Shown here: positions 44,836 to 59,000 of the stretch, piece by piece
Numbering within the stretch: position 1 is the stretch's first letter
How the letters are laid out: each line of letters opens with the position of its first letter
NCBI GenBank assembly: GCA_036320915.1
Contig: JAXBDG010000018.1
Span: 1,178,001 to 1,242,000 of the forward strand
From: Linnemannia elongata
Lineage: Eukaryota; Mortierellomycota; Mortierellomycetes; Mortierellales; Mortierellaceae
DNA: 64,000 nt
Reading direction: 5' to 3'
The notes under the pieces: generated by a model
What the model was told of the DNA's origin: nothing
Seen by the model: the letters and a program-made list of their open reading frames with translations, nothing else
The model's database searches: none
Program-made: the position numbers and the translations under genes

Positions 44836-47800
44836 CTATAGCGGTATATACGGAGGTTCGACAGGATGCGGACGAATATCCTCTGAATCATTTACAGGAG
44901 CTTCACCAAGTACGAGTCCTAGTCCATGCGGCGGACTCACCGCCATATCCACGACCTCTTTGGCGGGTTCAATTCTCGTCTCCTGTGATTCAGGAACTAA
45001 CATCGTCCGCTGCGGTTCAATCTGATAAGGCGAATCGGGGTTGTCATCGTCCGCTCGTCGACGATGATGTCCCCATGACGAACCCACCTCCCTGATCAAC
45101 GGTGAGTCCCTGATGCGCTCACTGATCTTCTTCCTGAGCGATGTCGAGCTTAACGCAGGCGTCGTGGTGATGGATGCTGGCATAGACGACGACTCGACTG
45201 AACTGACTTCGTTGGCGATTTCTATTGCTTGTTTGAAACGCTGTGCATGACGGTTGTCGAGAAGCGTCTGGTCCATAATCACAACGGGCGAGCCCACCGA
45301 AGATGTATTGGCTGAGGCGAATGGCTGTGTCAATATCTGCTGCTGTGACGACGGTGCTAATTCTGTAACTCCTGTGATCACAGTACGCGCTGTTGCTCGT
45401 CTTGGTTGAAGACCGTCTCGAAGCACAGCCATCGTACCGCCAGGCAAGACCAAATCCGGATGAACTCCTTGTAACTGCTGCCGCTGAAACTCAATCTGCT
45501 GCTGCTGTATCTGCTGTTCTAACTGCGCTTGTTCTGAGATAGCAGCAGGCAAATCGAGTACCCCAGTACAAGGACCAGGCGCCTGCATAATACCCGTTCC
45601 TAAACCAAGGTGAAGATTCGATTCATCATCTGCGAAGATTACTGAGCCGCTGGGTTGTAGTGGTGGCACTGGCATCTGTATAGGAGGGATCGCCGATCCA
45701 AGACTGAGTTGGTCTGCTGCGACCCCACAAGGGTATCCTTCACCCGAACTAACTAATGTCACTCCCACCAACGGTTTGATCAATATCGCCAGCAACTCTA
45801 TATTATAAAAAATGGAATGCAGGTGAGAGTCAGCTCCAAATACTCCATATACATCTGCCCACATCCGATCAAAGGAGGATAAAGACTTGATTACCGAGCT
45901 CCTCGATGACCTCTTCCAAGGCAGATGAAAATGCGTAGTAATAGATATAGGTGTAATGGTCCTCGCCTGTCTTTGCCTGGTGAGCCACGATGGCTTGCCT
46001 GACATTGTAGATGACCCTCAGGCGGGCCATCCTCGCCGATGGCAAATAAGGCGGCAGTGCGGTCTTTGAGGCCAGTGAGGATGACAGCACACTAAAGTAC
46101 AGCAGCAGAGCGCCAACCTAATATTCATCATTAGCGAAAACAAACGTGTAAGTAATCCAATACCTAGGACCCAATCAGTATGTTCAAAGACAAGCAACCA
46201 AAGGATTACCATGTCGCGACGGTAGTAGTTCATAGGCCCAGTGACCAGGTCGCGAACCTCCGTTGACAGCAATTGAGCAGCCATGCGCATCGAGACCATT
46301 CTATCAAGAATGTTCTGGCAGCACTGAACAATTTGCTTATACAACTTTCCAGGAAAGTCCTCCTTCAGTCGGGGCTCCGAGGCGGAAAGATCTAACAATT
46401 GACAGATTTTGATCATCTTTGTTTGCAGCTGGTGCTCTACATGCTGAAACGCCAACCGATCCGCATCCAGATAGCACTCTTCCTGATAACTGTCTCCTCT
46501 CGAAAGTCCTTCAACGGGCCGATGAAGTTGCTCATCCTGTCGGTGTGGAGGATCAATTACATGTCGTCTTGAAACTTTCCTGCCGCTTCCTGTGACCCAC
46601 TTAGACGCCATGCTCAAGGGATCTCGACTCTCCATACCAGAATTCCTGTCATCTTCCGCCTCATTCTTAGCTTCCTCCTGGTCCATTGATGACCGATCCG
46701 AACAGCTATTAGCCTTTCCATTGCCAACATCTACTTGGCGCACCCAAAGCTGGCTCCTTCTCGGCGTCGGTTCCTCCAAGAGATATTTATTTACCAGTTC
46801 CGCGAACAACACGCCTTGCCGGCCAATCAACAAAGCAATCTCCTTCCTCAGCTCCCGGCGTGCCAGGACCGGCCACAGGAACGTGTTAAGTATTACAGAA
46901 ATGAAGATGCCGATGATCATGGTGACGGCGACCTTGTAGGAAGTCTCGAAGATATTGTCCTTTGTCCGCCCATGGTATAGCCCAAACACGATCGAGTTGA
47001 ATGAGAGCATCATGATGACCCCCATGGTCGGATGTGTCGAAATCAAGATACAATACGCCACCGTGAATGCTAGTACATAAACAATTACGAAGATTTGTTA
47101 AAACTAGCTGTTTCGACTTATAGCCAATGATGCTTTCATAGACATTGTACTTACTGATGAATGGCATCATGGCCAAGATGACAAAAGGGTTCTTGGGATA
47201 GGCCAGGTAAGTCAGCATGGCCCACAGGATCCCGGCCAGAGTGCCACCAACGCGCCAGGCACAGACACTAAACGTTGCTCCAATCGTCGGTGACAAAACC
47301 GCTACGATCGTCATCATCACCCACTGTCCTCTGTCCGTAGCTAGCAGTGTATTCGTCCACCCAAGCCAAGCCCAAAGTCCAACAAACGTCAATGCCGATG
47401 CCATCTTTAACCCATAACGAACTTCATCCGATTTGAACTCTTGCAAGAACTCCCAGACCTGGAACCGCAAGGACTTTGGTTTGGGGACGTTCAAAAATAC
47501 CAGCGGTGATGGTAGAGGAGGTGGCGCCAGTGCTTTTGATCGAGGCTCTTTCCTCTGATATCTCTCGTCCAGTCCAGAACCCTCCTTTGAGTGTCGGCGC
47601 GAGAAGTCGACGAATGCGGTCTGAGTTCGTCTTCTAGGCGACTGTGTCTCATACCCCATTGCTACCTCTTGCTCAAAACTACTATCCTCGCTGTCGTCGC
47701 CATCGTCGCTCTGATCAGTATATGTCACCTTAAGAAGCGGCACTTGGCTGGGTCGGTGCTGGGACCAAGGATGAGGCTCTGCGACTTGGTTCTTGGAAAG

Positions 47801-50800
47801 AGAAGGCGAAGCTGTTGTCCCTGTACCATGATTTGACTGGGGGATTCCATCCAGTGGATGCGTTTCTGGTGGGGCGGAATGATGTGGCCGAATGGTGGCG
47901 ACTTTGGGTGAAAGTGCAACTGTTAAGTGCACATCGTTCGAGTCGTTGTCGGTAGAAGGGCGCCGATGTAGCAATTGATAGTTAGGTATGTCGACGATAG
48001 TGAATTTGCCCTGCCGACAGGTTTCAGTTCGTTCCGCAGTCGAATTATATTGAGAACCCACCACCTCCAATGCGTTTCTGTTCGAGTCAAGCGAAAGTGG
48101 TTGTACGGGGATATCTGGTTGCCGCGTGTCCGTTGGCTGACCACCAGTCCTGGTATCGAAGGGTATGAGCGTACTTGCTCGTGCAAGACGACTCGTCACC
48201 GGCGCGATTCTTCCAGGTTGCGGAGCAAATTGTGTCGACCCGCCTCCTTCCAGATCTTCAGGATTTCCTGCTGGTCTTGTAAAAATGGCCGACATGGTCA
48301 TGGACCTCTTCGTCCAGGGAGCATCCCACGCCTTACAGTTCCGTCTTTGTCGCAGTTTATCTAGCTTTTCCTGTTCCTCTCTTCTATTAATCTCTACCGT
48401 AACTCGCTTCGTTTCCTGTTCTGCCGCCTTCGCCGCCTTGATCGCCACGTGAGCCTTTTCCTCCGCAAACAGGCGAGGCTGCCGGCGCTCAAGATTCCTG
48501 GTCGACCTCATCACCATTCCTGAAAATCCCTCGCTAGCTCGAGCCTGAGAGTAACTTCCCCAGGAGAACCAGCGATCAAAGTTACCAACCACTTTGGGCC
48601 ACCAGAGTCGCTTTTTCGGTTTCTTGCGCCCGTCCAACTCCATCTGCACCTCCTGTTTGCGCTTCATCTCCTCCAAGTGCTTTCCTAGTCGTAGCAGTTC
48701 CCGTGCAATCTCACGCAGCGCAAAGATGAAGAAGAAGATGAGGAAGATTTCCTCTCTAGGACCGACGTCCAGGGTTGGGTGGCTGGCGATGAATCCTCGA
48801 AGTCCAGCTGCCTCGGCTTGGTCAAAAATCTCGAGCTCTTGGGTCAGGTATTGCACATACGACATGTCGCCAGGAAGTGTCGAGTCGCCTTCATCCTCCT
48901 CGATGCCGCTTCCAGAAAGTACGTCCGCTTTTGATTGTTGAAATTTTCTGGGGTGTATGCCGTCTGCAGGAATCCCTGATCTCGACAGCCGGCACTTCTT
49001 CTCCTTGCCTGTTGCATTCTTGAGCGCGTCCATAAAATCGAGTTCGCTCTGCGTCAAATCTGTGGAGATCCCGATTTTGAACAGAACTCGTTGCCAAAGG
49101 GACCGTGGTGACTCTTTACTCACGTTGTCGTTGCTGACATACTGTGTTGACGGGTGAAGGTTAGACACAATCGGTGGCTCTGTCTTCTTCCACAACCTCG
49201 CGTTTCCTCCTGCTGCTACCGCTGCTCGTCGAACAATCGCATCCCTGTGAGCCTTCCTCTTCCTAATACGCTCCATCCTGTCCCTCTCCACATTCAACTC
49301 CATAACAAGCTCCCGCTCCATCGTGGCCATCGTTCTCGAACAGGAGTCGCTCAGTCTCTGCAAGGGTTCTCGTACAGTGTCCAGGAAAGATAAAAACAGC
49401 TTTCGATCTCCAAACGCGACCTCTTTGGGAGGGACGTCCCTGGCTGCATCGTCTTCTCGTTCTTGCTTCGCCCATAGTTTGTGTTCCGCCTTGACTCTGC
49501 GCTCAGCCTGCTTGCGAGACCATCTCTTCTCCTTCTTCGTCTTGGCCGCAAAGGCTTTGGCGGCCTTGTTGACCTGGTATTCCGACAATGACCCCGGTGC
49601 GCTGTGGCGGGTCTGTAGTCTCTCAAGGAAGCCACCAATACTTGAGCCAACTCCTGCGCCTCCACCCTCGTGTGCGGCCGAAGCTACCGCTCCTGATGAT
49701 GACAACGAAAATCCTGATCCCAGTGAGATTCCCGCTCCCTCGCTGGGTCTTGGCCGAAAGTCCAAAACCTCGACGTTTCCCGACCCTGTCCGCTTCAGTT
49801 GAGGATTCTTCTTCCCAGAACTGGACTTTTGGCGAAATGAGGGGCGTCGTGGTTTGAATGTGGCGGTCGAAACTCCATAAAATAGGTCGTTAGATTCTTT
49901 CAGCAGGTGGTTGGTGTGGACTCCATCCACTGAGCTTGATCGGTACGAGCCTTGGGCCCCTCTAAGAGATGGTGATGAAACCGATGGCCGTATAATGGGG
50001 GTGGCGATGGGTATTTGACCCGGGGAATCAGAGCTCCAACCAGTGCCAGTCGACAAACGAGACCTTGAAGCCCCCTCGAAGGCGTTCGCGCTTCGTCTGC
50101 CTCCTACACTACCTCCTGTACCTCCAGGAGTCGACGGAGCAGTAGCCGATTCACAAACGTAGTCCCAAAGACTTTGCGATTGCGCAGCACTCTTCCACCC
50201 CCTTTCGTCTGTTTTCTGCGATTTGTGGGCCTGTAAGACCGCGTCTGTCGACTTTTCTGCTCGCACGAAAAGTTGCCGGATCCTTCGCAGTTCTGCCGCA
50301 CTACCTCGCTTCTGCTTCCTGGCACAACCACGGTCTCCATAACCACTCCCAGCCATACAATCGCTCGCTATAGACTTGCCACTTGTCGATCCCAGCTCCG
50401 GAGTGCTCGCGGTATTCGCATCACTCTCATCGTCGCTATCATTCCCGCCAATATTACCATCGTCACTACTTGTCAAGTCCTGATCATCGCCGCTCTCCGT
50501 TTCAAGGTCATCATTCTCCCGATCTGGATGGCCCAGCATTAACAACCGCTCGTTCTGAACCACAAGGCTCATCGATCCTAAATGGCGCATCAGCGCCGAG
50601 ACAATCACACGGACCTCCTTATAGTCTGCTGGGTCGGTCGTCGCAAAGGTGACCTCATACCGAGCCTCGCGATACGCTGTGAATAGCTTCTTTTGAGCAT
50701 TCCTGACCTCAGTTTGGGCGTTCTCGATGACGGATTTTGGGAGAGCGATGGCTTTGTGATTGAGTAGGAAGGATCGTGTACTGAGGTTCAAGAGTGCCCG

Positions 50801-52363
50801 TGATGTGTCAAGGGATTCATTCAATGCGCGGCTAATTATTTTTCGGAGAAGGATGTTAATTAAAGTAATTGTATGAAGAAAGTGTGCTAACCTTTGTCAG
50901 CTGGAGAAACTCACCCAAGTCCTTCACTGGCGGTCTCGGGCCAGAACACAATACTGACGATTAAGCAGATCCCAACCCCAATCATCATAGGCCCAATCAA
51001 TGTCCAGTACGCATGGATATTAAACTTGATGTTGTCGTTCGTCTTGCTGTACCCAAAGATGTTCGCGATCGTAAAGATCAGGAACGTGCAGGTCAGCTTT
51101 GCATACCGCGCCTTCAACGTCGTCATGATCCAGATCCCCACAAAGAACCATACCGCCTCAATCGCCCATGAGACATGTCCATCGGCTTCAAGTGTTCCGT
51201 GCTTTGCGAAAAAATGTCGGTTGTAGGCGGCCACTGAAACTTGACAGGGGATGATCCAGGCTGTTGCAATGATCGCACCAATCATGCAAAATATAGTCAC
51301 CTCAAGTTGAGAACCCACAGTTCGGGCTGGGTGCATGAAGACGACAGTGATGTTTGCCAGAAAAGGCATAGGTCCCAAGAAGTTGGCGACTGGGCGGATC
51401 AAAGTCATGGAAGAGGAGAGGTACAATGCGGCCATGAAGCGGAGATGTCGTTTCAAGACACGATTTGAGAGTTGGTTCCTGAACTTTCTCCAGAGTGAAG
51501 GTGGGGGTGGAGGTGAGGGTGCAAAAGGGACAGAATTGGTGCTGTTCATCGATTCACTTGAGATGGAGAGGGATCGAGCGCTGGAATTGATAGAGGGGTG
51601 GGTGTATCCAGATGATTCCTGAGGGTTTCCCGCGTCACTTATTGCTCGAAGGCTTCTAGCCCTCTTGTTGGGAGGTCCCGACGACGCCAAATCAAAGAAC
51701 CTGTTGGAGGAAATGCAAAAGGGCCTAATGGTTACGATCGTAGCAACTAAACATGTGCAATGTTTGACAATCCCACATGGAACAGCTATCAAGAGATACG
51801 TGCCCTGGTTGCTCTTGGGGTATAAACTCTCCGTAACCTAAAGGGTTTCCTGAACTACTGCTAACGATCGAGTTCCGTGAGTGGGTGAGCGAGAGAGGGT
51901 ATGTGACAGCCGGAGCCTCCATGTTTGGATCAAGCGGTGGTTCAGAGCGACTTGACCTCATCCCACCCTCAGACCGCCGACGTGGTCGCACCGCTGATCC
52001 GGGACATAACAGTCCCGATGGCGCTGGTAACGATAGTTTTGAATGGACACTGCGGCGTCGACGGTCTGGACCCACAGAATGGGGCCTGTAAAAGTCAGAC
52101 GGACTGAATTGTTGTCGTCCGTAAGCGGCACTATCAGAGAGCGGCGAGGAGCCTTTTTCACTCACGGCGGCATTTTCGGTTGTATTATCCTCTTCCAGGA
52201 ACGTGAAATGGAAAGAGGGTAGAAAAGAGGCCTGAACCAATGGCTTTGGGGTGTCGGAAGACTGTTTTTCTTGGTCAACAGACGACAAAGACCCCGTAAC
52301 CCCTAAAGCTCCTGCCTCCTTCCCCTTTTTGTCAATCTCCTTGTGCGCAGAGTTCAGGTCCAT
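44836..52363 (-). CDS. giant FUSC/ArAE (BRE4-like) membrane transporter
   Basis: Exons checked by phase: 50915-51700, 47155-50831, 46210-47069, 45895-46117, 44836-45797, preceded by an exon from ATG 52363. The junction between that exon and the one at 51700 could not be resolved: the best donor (51799) and acceptor (51701) do not agree in phase. About 2,350 residues. A first membrane module (RFMAALYLSSSMTLIRPVAN ... WTLIGPMMIGVGICLIVSIV) and a second (YGLKMASALTFVGLWAWLGW ... RVGGTLAGILWAMLTYLAYP) flank a very long cytosolic region with Lys/Glu-rich helices. This is the two-module plan of fungal aromatic-acid-exporter-like (FUSC) proteins. The C-terminal 320 residues are Gln/Ser-rich. Substrate unknown; probably an efflux carrier. 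Confidence 0.85.
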
Positions 52364-52424
52364 GCGGTGATCGAATCCGGACGAAGTGTCTACGATGTTG
52401 TTGACGTTAATGTCTAGTGAGAGA

Positions 52425-52590
52425 TGGCAAGTCAGTCGGCTTTACGGCAAAAAATAACCACTATGAGAGTTTAGGTGAATGTAAAGGGACATGGCTGCCT
52501 GCCTGCCTTACCAACTGCATCTCTGAGCTCTGTCGCAGTTGGAACAAGAATCTTGTGTCCGTACAGGCTGGAATGAAGCGTCAATGTCTA
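52425..52590 (-). other. coding-like segments upstream of the FUSC ATG
   Basis: The FUSC frame stays open upstream of ATG 52363 to an acceptor (CTCACTAG) near 52413 and reads DINVNNIVDTSSGFDHR. A further block ending at a good donor (GTTGGTAAGG, about 52511) reads LYGHKILVPTATELRDAV and joins it in phase 1, after another possible acceptor (CCTTAG) near 52588. This suggests that one or two further 5' exons exist and that 52363 is an internal Met. No convincing initiating ATG was found before the neighbouring gene's stop at 52826. Confidence 0.4.
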
Positions 52591-52825
52591 AGGACAGTCC
52601 CATGGAACCAAACATGGTTGCATGCCAGGTGGATGGAAGTGTGGGAGGGTTCAGGGCAGGGCACGCAGGGTCGGAGAAACAAAGCGCGTAGTATCTGCAA
52701 GGCGAAGTGGGGTTTGATTTGATGGTTCTGGAACCAGACGAGAGATAAGAGCGTCATCGAAGCCGCATACAAAAATTGGGGTCAAGTCTATTATTTTGTA
52801 TAAATAAAACTGTACTGTCCAGTCT

Positions 52826-55608
52826 CTAGTCAATCTTGACGGCAGAGTATATCTTCCTCACAAACCAGTACGTGCTAATAAAACCTGCTGTGCCTGTCAA
52901 AAGTCCATAAGCAGTACAGATCATAAAACTGTTGGCAAAGTAGATCAACCCTGGCACAAAGTGGTCGATCGACAGCTGTTTGAAGAAGTAGATCATGCTA
53001 TACACAAAGATGTACACGGCAGAGAAAGCCGACGCAAGGAAACTCCTCCACCACCAGTTGTAGTCCTATGTTGAAATAGAAAAAGTAAAAGAAAAAATAA
53101 AAGCTATTAGTCTGGCATTGGATATTAACATGTATGTTACATGCATTCATTCCATGAGGCCTACGGATCTTACCTCATCACACAACTGGAAATAAACAAT
53201 GACGATGGTCATTTCCACGCAGGTCACAAGCAGGATCATGAAAACCAAGCTCAGGAAGCCAAACATGTAATAGTATTGACCTTCCCAAATAGACTTGAGA
53301 ATAAAGAACAGCTCAATGAAAATGACTGCAAATGGCAGCAGTCCCCCCATAGCAATACTAGAAAGTGATCATGATTAAAAACAGCAGGTAAAAGTTAGCT
53401 CTTGTCCTGAGATATCCTCTGACGAATAATCATCATATCTGCATAGTACGTCTTATAGATCGAGAAGCACCTACGTAAAGCGAGGACGAAGGTACCACAC
53501 AGGCTCAGGGATCTGGCGGGGGATTTGGTTGGTGCGTCCTGGGTGCTCGATGACTGTCTTGCGCTGTCCAAAGTAGGCGCCCACAAGATTCAAGGGCAAC
53601 GAGATTCCGAACCACATCACAACCAACGCAAAGAAGGTTCCAAAGGGAATGGCATTGGAAGAGTTCTGTGACCACACAAAGAGGTTTAACAAGAACACGA
53701 TCGTCATAAGGAAGCCAGGAACAAGAGTTGCAGTCATAATGGCGTTCTTAGTCCATGAGCTGCCTTTAAAGGCCTTGTACAAACGGGCAGAGTAGTATCC
53801 CGCAAAGCAACTAGGTTGTGGTAAAAGACACAAATAGGAGAGGTGTCAATAAAGATTCCCTTGACCGTGATGCATACTGTTGACCCTGAATGCCTCTCTA
53901 TGAAAAAATTCCCTACCCTGCAAAGACAAACAAGAACAGACCGAATGACACAAACCCTCCACGGTACGAAGGGTTTAACACACCAATAAGTGCAAACACT
54001 ATTGACGGAATGAAAGAAGAACATATAAGTATGACAGAGATAAAGTAGGTACATATCGGTCCTCAAAAATGTTCGACTTACAAATGGTGGTAAGGGCCAT
54101 GGCCAGGATTTGGACACCAGAGCCCAAAAGACAACAGAGGAGAGAAGAGTTCTTGGGAGTACGGAAGACGTCGCCGTGGACAAGCTTCCATCCCGTGGTA
54201 TCGTCGTGCTCATCTTTCATCTCCTCCTCGTTGTACAGAGCAATATCCTTGTTGAGGGTCCTCATGATAATGACGGCGACCATTCCTGTGAGGAACAGCA
54301 TGATGACCATCGAGTTGACGATCGAATACCAGTGGACTTGAGTGTCAGTGTTAACAAGGTAGATATTCCAGCGGGTGCTCCATGTAACCTCCTTGTCCTC
54401 GAGCCATAACACCGAATAGGTGTAAGTAATATCCGTCGTTTTTTCATTCAGCGGTTGAAAATCCAGAAGTTTGCCTACATCGGGGCAGCCCTCTCCGAGG
54501 ATTCTAAACATGGTCAATGGTGATATGTCAACCTATCCGTTAGGATCCTGCTTAACTCTATATTTGCTTCCAAGTTCACAAGACCTCTGTCAATGGTTAA
54601 CAATCCTGTAGACTTACGAGTAGGGGTAAACTTCAAATCCAACAATGAGCTTTCCGTCCGGGTTGCCGGGCTGAACTTGATACAGAATGCGGATGGTGAC
54701 ATGATTGTTGATGTTGATCCTTCCCTAAATAATGTGTAAATGATGTATCCATTGTTCAGTCACAGCACGCGTCGGGTGAGGTGTCTTCCTGCTTAAGGTG
54801 AATTTTGTCCGGTATGTGATTCTTGTCTTTGCCAGTAGCTACCAGAGAGTGCCAATAAGCAGAAAACATACGTATTTCATCTTGCCCAGTGCAAATCCTG
54901 CCTCATATTGCTTATGCTTTTTGACTGTCTTGTCTCCCACGTTGTATCGTGTTGCTGCTGGTAGATTATCAACAATCCTATCAACATAACGAAAATACAA
55001 GTAGGAATTAATGCTCAGTCCTAGTCCCGATGTTAAGATGTTCACAGTTTGATGGGGGAGGGAGGGTTGATATTGTGAACTGCTCTAATGGACAACGTAT
55101 GTCTTACCACTCGACAGAGTATTCGTTTGAAATAAAGTCCTTTGCAAGAGCGGCATCCTCTGCGGCGACTGTTTTAGTACAGAGTGTCTTGCACTTTTCG
55201 TCCTTGCCCACGATCAACTGTATTCAGGTTCCAAGTAAAGCAATACGATAGAGTCAGTCCCAGTGAACTATGATGTACTTTCACAAATAAGACAAAGGAG
55301 CCATGCACTACCTCGTAGTTGGAACTTGAGATGCGGTCTCCTCGGAGGACCTCACCCAGGTTCAGCCAGGCCTTCTTGGCATCCTTGGGCGGCGGGCAAA
55401 CAAAGGGCAGGTCTGCATAGGAGTAGTCGAGGGGACTCTTTTTGGAATAGATTTTGTTGACGAAGAGAGGAAGGCGGTCATTGTCCTTGTAGACCGTTGG
55501 AGTCAGTCCAGGGATGTAGAATGCCGACACAGGCAGAGGGGTCGAGGCGATGGCGACAAGAACGGATGCCACAAGAGAGCCGATGACCTTTGTTGTAAGT
55601 GTGACCAT
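52826..55608 (-). CDS. TM9 superfamily / EMP70 nonaspanin
   Basis: Nine exons: 55312-55608, 55108-55217, 54872-54977, 54618-54724, 54082-54503, 53917-53998, 53475-53810, 53174-53357, 52826-53065; every phase agrees, 627 residues. A signal peptide ([18 protein letters not shown]) is followed by the large luminal domain beginning FYIPGLTP and then nine predicted membrane segments. Family blocks include [49 protein letters not shown] and [14 protein letters not shown]. The C-terminal VKID fits the KxD/E motif that binds COPI and keeps TM9 proteins in the Golgi. They act in endomembrane sorting, adhesion and metal homeostasis. This gene has the most introns in the window. Confidence 0.97.
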
Positions 55609-56039
55609 TTATGATGTAAGTTTTCGTTTGATGATGTTGATGATGATGTTGATGATGATAAAGGGAAGTCCTGTGAGTGTCCTGTGAGTGTCTTGTGGGT
55701 GCCACTAAGTGGTAGGAGGTCCTTTTGATGAAAAGAGTCGCCGTAGATGCAAGTCGGGGTATCCAAAAAAATAGAAAAAGAAGGGAAACGGGTTGGGCTG
55801 AGTGGAAAGTGGAAGGTGACAAGGAGGAGGGACCGTCCTCTGGAGGAATGCTCACTTTCAATGTCCCACTCTCTCTGTGGCTTGAGTACAAATGTGTGCT
55901 CCTTTTTTTTTTAGCTGAAAAAGAAAACCGCAAACGGAACTTAATACGCGTTTGAAAGCATCGCCTTCATGCCTTCCTCTTTCCCTCTGGAAATACGAGA
56001 TAATAGAAGCGTCAACTCCATTAATTACTACTAAACGAC
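55609..56039. other. interval between TM9 and adenylyl cyclase genes
   Basis: Promoter of the TM9 gene (minus strand) with ATC/ATG triplet runs near 55630-55665, then the 3' flank of the cyclase gene. No gene seen. Confidence 0.5.
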
Positions 56040-59000
56040 TCAACTGGGAGTAGGAACGGAAAACTCGGGCAAGGGCAACTCGGCTACGAACGGCGGCTGC
56101 CAGTTGGGTGAGGGGTCCGTCAACCAGTCCGTTGGATCCATCGACATCCTCTTAAACAACACATACGCCTCCGAATAAAACCCGTCCTTCTCCTCCGCCA
56201 CATCAGCATACTGCCCCAGTTTGCTCAGATAATACGCCTGTACAAACTGGATCCCCTGCGTCCGGGACCTCGACCGCTCCCAGTCTCGTAATAGTTTCTG
56301 GTACCCTTCCCGCTGGTGATGGGCACCCTGGAGGATAAAACACCGAATTGAGTCGGCCAGAGTCATGAAACATTCGCTGACGGCCTGGAAAGGGTCCTGG
56401 CTCAGGCACTGGATCACCGGTCGAAGAATCAGCTCAGTATCGCTCGCAAGGAGAGGGTCCACTGGATTGTTCACAAGACTGGGGCTGGCGCTGTCGAGAA
56501 GCACAAAGATCGCCATCACCACAAACGCGCAACTCATCAACGGGAAAGGGTGTGCAGCAACGCCTTGATCCGATATCCGCTCCGACAACAGTGTTGCATA
56601 GATCCTTGTCTTGTTGAACTGGCCCATCTTGGCATAATAGTACGACAGCATGCCGTGCATCACCAACCTGTTCATCAACCGAGCCTTGGGCAAGATGAAC
56701 CGCTCAATTAAAACCACCCAGCTCTCAGCGTCCCTCAACCTATCCTGAAGCAGCAAGTTGGCGAGTGTTGGGATAGCAAACAGAGTCTCGCCCTCAGAGT
56801 CGCCATTCTGGATGGCCACCGCTGACATGGCGCGGAGCAGCGCAGAGTCCTCAGGGTGGACATTGAACGACCCCTCCCACATCCGATAGCTGCACTTCAA
56901 GGTTACCGATCGGTAATACGTCGCCAGGTTGCTGACCACTCCAAATGACTTGCTCTCGTTGATCGCCTCCGATAGATAAGCATGCGCGCGTTCCCGATGG
57001 CCCTCACAGTACTCCACATACCCTTGCATCGACGGCAGCATCCCCTCGGTTCCCTCTCCAGCCTCGTTGGCAAGGCGAGCCTTCTGCATGTACTCCCGGC
57101 AGGTGTGGTGGTTGCCCTTGAAGTAGTTGAGGATCGCATACCGGCCCAAGGACACCGTCTGCTCGCCCGAGGGAAGGCCTAGGCGTCGAGAATAGTTGAG
57201 TGTGTAGAGTGTCGACAGCATGGCGGCGTTGGGCTCCGTTTTCCAAAAGTAAATGTTCTGGAGACAGCCGAGGACACGGATGATCCTCTGGAGGGTAACC
57301 TGCGTCCTGGCGTCGACTTTGGCCTTGACCGACTTCCCAGGAAGAACTAACCCAGGGGTGGTGCCGCCGTGGTAATGAAAGATGAACTTTGTTTTTTCTA
57401 CAAACAACGCCATCTTCCACTGCTGAGAGTTCTTGGGCCAGTGGACTCCATAACGCGCCAGACTGTCTAACAATGCCGGTTCAGCCTCCTCAATCCGCAT
57501 GCGCTTCGACAGGGCCTCTCCCTTCATGCCATAGATGTCCGCCAAATCCTCCTGACTGACCAGATTGGTGGCGCCTCGGACTGTATCCAGGATCTGAATC
57601 AGCTCTGTCAGACTCTGTGTCGCGTCTGACAGCATATTGCTCTTGAGGTCGAATGCCGAGATTGCCATGAGGTACTTGATCTTCTTCTCGGTATGGTCCG
57701 TCTTGAGATAGTGTCGAGTGATCAACGGCAACAGGTCCGAGAACTGGGCGGGTTCCAGGAACGCCTCGTAGAACTGACCCATCGTCAAATGATATCCCAC
57801 TCGCTCCTCATATGGAATGGACTCGTAGATATCCTTGGCGGTGGATTCTGAACTGAACATGTACAAAGTGTTCATCGACACATTGTCCGAAAACTGCACG
57901 TTCATCAACTGCTCAGTGGCAAGCGACAGGAACCGGAACATGTCGAGGTCGCTGATCATCGTCGGTAAGGACCGCCCTGGCTCCGGGACTCCCAGCATCG
58001 TCTCCAGCGGTCGAATCGCTGCCACCTCCGCCAGCGAGAATTGCTGACCCAGACAACTGGCAATCTTCAAAAAGTCCTGGAATCGGGCCGTCATCCGATC
58101 ATACTGCATCAGAATCATCTTTTTCCGATCTTGCTTGACAAGCATCTCCTCCATGTTCTTGTAAGACGGCGTTTGGATGGACTCCTTTCCTGTTGTCAGC
58201 AGCTCTCCGTCCACAATGTTGACGAAACAAAAATCCTTTAGCATAGTGGTCATGTTCTTGACAAACTTGGGGTTGCCCTTGGTCTTTTCCTGAACGAGCT
58301 CAATGACTGCTGGGTTGATCCTGGTGACATTCTTGTCCTCGAAAGTCTTGAGCAGCGCCAGCTCAATCTCTCTCCGTTTGAGGCCCTCGAGTGCAATCTC
58401 TAAATGCTTGGCATGTCCTGTGAGGCCGTGAAGGGGGTTGCTGCCATAATCGCGCTGCGGCCGAGAAAAGATGACCACCAAGACAGCAGGACACCGCTCG
58501 TGGATCACCTGAATGATGTGCAGCGACTTGTTGTCCGTCCCTATCACAGTCAGTTAAGAAATTTTCAGTCGCCTCGAACTTTTTTATATATTATTTCTTA
58601 TTATTATATGCAATCCAAGATGAATTCCTTACATTGGACGTCCTCGAACATGACGATGATCTTGACAAAACTGCTGGCATAGTTGAGCATGCGCACAATA
58701 AAATCCGCCAGCATTTGGTCGTCGCGATCATTCATCACTGGTGCCGAGTTGTCGGACGAGAGTGCGGCGATAATGTCGTGCAGCATATGCATCATCTCGT
58801 CGCCTTCGCCCATCTTTTGCAAGGAGACGTTGATGAGCGATTGGAGCTTGGTTATGTACGTAGAGCTGCGTTTTGTCGGAGTAGGGTCGTCATATTGACT
58901 GATCGTCGGGCTGAGTGACAGGTCCCAAGGGGAGCTGGAGACCATACTCGACCGGACAGAAGGGCCAAAATGTGAGCTGATAGGCGAATAGAAGCTGTTA

